From assembly GCA_008828725.1 (NCBI GenBank), contig MEHQ01003547.1, forward strand, positions 191,363-255,362: DNA of 64,000 bases, written 5' to 3'. The notes beneath the pieces are model-generated. The model was not told where the DNA came from. It searched no databases and saw nothing but the letters and a program-made list of their open reading frames with translations. This DNA comes from Saccharina japonica (taxonomy: Eukaryota; Sar; Phaeophyceae; Laminariales; Laminariaceae). Made by a program: the position numbers and the translations under genes. Below, piece after piece: positions 59,661-64,000 of this stretch. Each line of letters begins with the position of its first letter. Positions within the stretch are counted from its first letter, which is position 1.

Positions 59661-60004
59661 CGCCCCGATGGTCTAGTGGTAACCTCGAACGCTTCTAAGA
59701 GTTGATGTCGGGAGTTCGAATCTCACGTGGGTCCGACTTTTGAGTTTGTTTGCAAAAATAAATAAAAAAACGGAATCAGCTGCTGAGAGCGCCTATTAAT
59801 AGTAGCGTGGGTAAGCACAATTCGATACGAGTCGACGATGGAAGAAAAAGCTGAAGTCTTCTCGCGATAAAAATGCAAGGCAAAAACCGTAGTGGGGGAG
59901 GAGGGAGAGGAGCCTACTTTGTGACCCCGGATCTGAGTTACGACTACAGTAGGGAGGAGAGAGAAACGAAGGGCGAAGATTTTAAATGGGATGGAAAAAA
60001 AAAA
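59661..60004 (+). mobile_element. SINE copy 6, full length (tRNA-like head, body, A-tail)
   Basis: The best intact member. A tRNA-like head (59661-59737) with box A TGGTCTAGTGG and box B AGTTCGAATCT is followed by an A-rich linker, GGAATCAGCTGCTGAGAGCG, the body (TTCTCGCGATAAAAATGCAA, GACCCCGGATCTGAGTTACG) and a 12-A tail at 59993-60004. Length is about 344 bp. No exact target duplication is visible, and no frame of any length is needed for its function. Confidence 0.85.
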
Positions 60005-60935
60005 GTGTGTTGTTGGATTGTGTGTCAGGCTTAGCCTTTTTTTTGTTCTCAAAGGTCGGTTGTTGGTTGAGGTGAAGAAGTCCCCAAGCGCGAGGCCTCA
60101 GGAACTCAAATGTAGGTGCTAAGCCTACCGTAGCCTCACGAATCAAGAACCAGAGGGCGCATTTATGGTGGTACTGCAGCTTTTTATGTCGAGAAAAAAA
60201 TCGTGATCTGGAGAAACAACATTGGACGGCGTTATTGCAATGTAAATATGGTGCATGTGGCGAGGTTAGCCCTCTCCTGCATCCACCCGCCACTGGAAGC
60301 GTTGCATTGGGTGTAACAAGGCGACCAACTTACCAGATCGATACTTTTATTCTGCTATTGATAGAGACACTGGTGAAAAACGATCACGCGGTGAGAGAGG
60401 TGCTATTGGCGTGGAGCTGCTCGTGGACAGGCCAAAAGGTTACTGGTAACAATTGGCGTCGGCGGCAGGGATCGTACCTGGCGGTGAAATCACGATGAGT
60501 TTCGAAATCGACTCCGACAGTACGGAGCCGAGCACGGAGCCGTGTCGTCGTTTATGAAGCTGCCTGCCTGGTTGGTCTGCACGCCCGCAACCACCCCTTC
60601 CCTGTGCACTTTGGTGCGAGCGTCCTCCCTTTTGACTGTCATAGCCCCAGGTTATCTCTAGATTGGACACCCCTTGCCCTGAGCCTGTGGCAACTTGATT
60701 ATCCACACTCGCCGGCACGTGCTTTGAACGGAACGCCAGCTATCGCGAATATATCGCTTTTCTGGGCCGACAAGATAGATGCAGACCAGAGCTCTTTGCT
60801 TTCGACCAGCGGGGATAGCATTGCCAGATCTTGCGTATATTCATGTGCCCCTTTCCTCGACCTTTGGCCCAACACAAGAGTAGTATGCCATTTAGTTAGG
60901 CAGCTTCGTTCGTTTAATAATGTTCGTGGTGATCT
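60005..60935. other. Spacer, no gene seen
   Basis: Non-repetitive DNA with short frames on both strands (largest 112 codons, plus, 60604-60942), with no recognisable domain. Confidence 0.5.
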
Positions 60936-61239
60936 CCGTTGATTAGGGCTGTGAATCGCAGTCGATTCATTCAATCGACATCGGAACCTTCAAATGGAGA
61001 CGATTTGTTTTGCCGACGTCTTCATAACCTCTCGCACCGACTACATATTATATGTATTGGCCCCCTCACCAGCCGGGGGGGGGATGAGTGGGCTTGTTTC
61101 GCTCGTTCGATTTCATTCGAAATTCAAACGAGCCGATGTGTCGAATTATACCGATTACTGTGCAGTAGTGTACTCGACTTCGCCGAAATCGCTTAAAATT
61201 ATATCGAGCTTCTCTTCGGTTCACAGCCCTAATCAACGG
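60936..61239. mobile_element. 304-bp TIR element
   Basis: Inverted ends are perfect over 20 bp (CCGTTGATTAGGGCTGTGAA at the left, complement at the right). Inside are CAATCGAC, CCCCCTCACCAGCCGG and TTTCATTCGAAATTC. The TAGGGCTGTGAATCG core resembles hAT-type ends, but no target duplication is seen. A diverged copy is at 56783-57064. Confidence 0.75.
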
Positions 61240-64000
61240 TAGACCGTTGATGGTTTTCATTTGATGTACGGTAAACGTTTCATGTTATTGATCTTTTTTT
61301 TTCATTTAATGTGAACGTTTCATGTTATTATTATTGATGTTTTTTTATTTCATGTGAAGGTTTGATGCGTTTGGTGTTATTTATTGCGCATACAAACAGT
61401 ACTGCTGTAGTCAAACAGCAGTATATAAGCCAAACAGCAGTATAGCAGTCAAACAACAGTATGACGCGTGCTAGGGAACGGGTGCACCTATTTTTGTTTA
61501 TTCTCAGGTCATAATACTCACACAAGGAGCTGTCTATATCTCACCCAGGACCCGGTTTTGATAAAAACTGTATGCGCAACCCGACGAACTATCCCATGGG
61601 CGAGGTATATAGTCTGACCAAACCGCACACGGGAATTTAAATATATTGGGTACTGCACAACAATTCCTCTCAGTTGAGGGGTGTGTTAGTCACACTCATA
61701 CATGTTTGGGCCCAGAAGTACCCCTCTACCGCAGGGTGGCTCATCAGTGTATTGTGGCCGAAAGAGCCCAACTCTATCTGACGACCAGCGCTTTGCAGCC
61801 CTTTGATTGTCGTCTCGAATCCGAAATTGTGCGAACCCTCGGTCGCAGTGCCCGTGATGGGGAACTCGTGATTGGGGATGCATGCAAGAACGTCGTTCGG
61901 GCCACTACATGTTATACCGGGTATATCAAGTTCGACAAAACGATCGCTTTTGAATAACACCTTCTGAACAGGGCGTTGCGTTTCCTGCCGAGGTCAACCC
62001 TTTTGATGTTGGGCGGGATATCGGCTTCTGGGCCGTTGGTCCCGCGGCCTACAACGCCATCACTTGGCCACAACAACAAATGCTGGGGAGATCTCGGTGT
62101 ACACATGCCATTGGGTGTAGAAGCCACGGGGACCGGCCAAGACCCATGCTTCTCGCCTTTAAACGTCATATTCCACACCAATGCGTAGTTAGGTGGGGTA
62201 CATGCAACCCTTCTGACGTTTTTGTCAAGGCAAGGTCCGATATTTGATCCTGCTCCCCCCCCCTTTGTATTTCGGTTTCGCTGTACCGTGGCCGCGTCAT
62301 TACTACAGTACAGTAGGGCATACTGTGTCAAAAACCGGCGCTACTCTGAAGCAGCGCCTCGCTGCAGCCCTCATTTTGAACTCGACTTCTACGTGTGTGT
62401 GCCTACTCTTTGTACGTAGTCCTTTCTAAGAAAACTTGCGGCCTTTGGATCATCGTGAACTTCATAAATATGTTTTCTACTGCTGATGTTCATCTCGGGT
62501 TGCTGCCCCTTGCGTGAATGATGCACTGGAGTCTTTAGTTAAGGAGTGCACTCTCCCTTTCCAGTATTGTGCCCCCCGCTTATCAACCGTCGATCAGGAC
62601 ACCATCCCCGTCATGGTGTGGTGCAACCCTACCTGCCCAACTTCAATGTGATGTTCGAATAGCTCACCATGCACGAAAGCAGCAGGGCTGCGACATAGTT
62701 TGTCCACGAATAAGGTCGCTAAAAGCCTGGAGCAGCCTGCGACTTATCTTGACGCATTGAGCGCTGATGCTTCGACCGACGTGTCAAAATATCTGCGCTG
62801 TTCGAGCGTCTGCGTGATAACAACCTCGCACGAACGATCTCTAAAATACCTGGTGGAGTGCTACAGAGGATATTCGTCCCTCAGGAAGAGGATGTTTTGT
62901 ATCCTTGCCCCTTTTGTCCCGAGGACGTCGGGACAAATGACACATGACTAATACGTATGTGTATGGGATGCAAGCGCTACGAGGGACATCCTGAATATCA
63001 GTAGTCGGCCTCTAGGTCCATACTGTGCCCCCACCTTAACACTGGCGTCGTCAGCAAGATTCCTCTGCCCCCCCCTAACGGTTTCCACCTTCCATAAGCC
63101 GGAGTCATCCGCATTTCGCTGTCGCGCGATCAGCTCATCGTGGCCGTCCGGGTTCTTAAGCAGCGATGCCCCAGCCCTTTTGGTGGTCGAGTATTTTGTC
63201 GACCACGGCCTTCAGTCTAAACCATGGCCTGGCGCGGTGGAGTTACAGCCCGGCGAACAAGCTCTGTATCGCCTTCTAACTACTGCTCCGCGTGCACATC
63301 GAAATGGCTCCTGTGTGGCAGCCCCACTCCATATTTATGTGCCACCGGCAAGCACCCCTCTAATGTCCTAGGCCCCGTCACGGCTTTCTCGGCTGGCGCG
63401 TCCCTTCCTCTACCGCCGCCGCATGTGCCGCACGGCCCCGAACCCCTCGCCTATTAAAATACCTCGTACAAGATAGCAACTCGTCGCCCTCGAGAGGGCC
63501 CTGATGCTCCACCTTCAACACCTGTCGATCGTGCACCCGCGCCTGCCTTGTCTAAGCGTTTTGGCGACGAACAACGCAGAACATTCCTGCGAGTGTGGGG
63601 CAGCCTGCCAGCTCGTCCGCGCGACATGGTCTCTGATTTACATGGCTCCGGGTGATCACCGCGGCCGCCAGAATGTTTTTTTTTGGAAGGGCAGCGGCGA
63701 TGGAAGTGACCGGCTTCCTGTTCTAGTTACCGCTGCCTGCAACGGAATGCATCCGCAACAGTCGAAGCTATTTATCTTCACCCGTCGAATGCATCTATCC
63801 CATTGTTAATTTTGCCAGCCGACAATATCTCGCACATGTTATATTCCTACTTGAATCGAATATATTTTAACATCGCAGTGTAGTCCCTCTTCTATCCCTC
63901 TGAATCAACAGACATGAGTATCTCACTCTTCCTTCTTGGAGGCTCCTACAGTACTTGCACCTTCTTATTTTGGTAAAATCTCGTTTACCCTTCTCCTCGT
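61240..64000. other. Right end of window, no confident gene
   Basis: The AT-rich stretch 61255-61345 repeats TTTCATGTTATT words, and 61400-61465 has five CAGTAT/CAAACAGCAGTAT repeats. From 61650 to 62330 overlapping frames of 96 and 139 codons on the minus strand have no family match. A plus-strand piece near 62800-62945 translates as FERLRDNNLARTISKIPGGV then CPFCPEDVG, and could be an exon of a gene continuing past the window, but no splice-consistent partner was found. Confidence 0.4.

Overview
The window is nuclear DNA of a eukaryote with intron-rich genes, large repeat-filled introns and about half GC. Five protein genes can be assembled by joining exons across GT-AG introns (two GC-AG) with matching reading phase. 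No bacterial operon, plastid or mitochondrial gene, rRNA operon or CRISPR array is present. The gene set fits a photosynthetic stramenopile, and the repeat-rich introns would suit a brown alga. That assignment is an inference from general character, not proof.

Layout. (1) 1-14109, minus: N-terminal and catalytic part of a myosin heavy chain, 13 exons, running off the left edge; its first intron is 5.6 kb and full of repeats. (2) 14110-26032: an intergenic repeat field with SINE copies, several inverted-repeat (TIR) elements and no gene I can defend. (3) 26033-41528, minus: about 30 small exons encoding a protein of roughly 1,480 residues with leucine-rich repeats, two EF-hands and long C-terminal modules of unknown function. 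(4) 43271-47345, plus: a protein with acidic SDDD motifs, a lysine/alanine/proline-rich histone-H1-like stretch and a compact unknown C-terminal domain; its first exon was not found. (5) 48803-53188, minus: a complete FAM32A-like gene. (6) 53524-58655, plus: a complete BET1-type SNARE gene. FAM32A and BET1 start 335 bp apart and diverge. (7) 58656-64000: mostly non-genic, with a full-length SINE and a TIR element.

The genes are ordinary cell machinery (motor, membrane fusion, nuclear proteins) and do not form a pathway. The novelty is in the mobile DNA: a SINE family with a tRNA-like head (six copies); MITEs with 3-bp TNA target duplications, one of them nested in a SINE with its empty site still readable; and four otherwise unrelated TIR elements whose interiors are arrays of short near-palindromic units, each element with its own unit. 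A near-palindrome TACCWGGTA is also scattered through introns and spacers.
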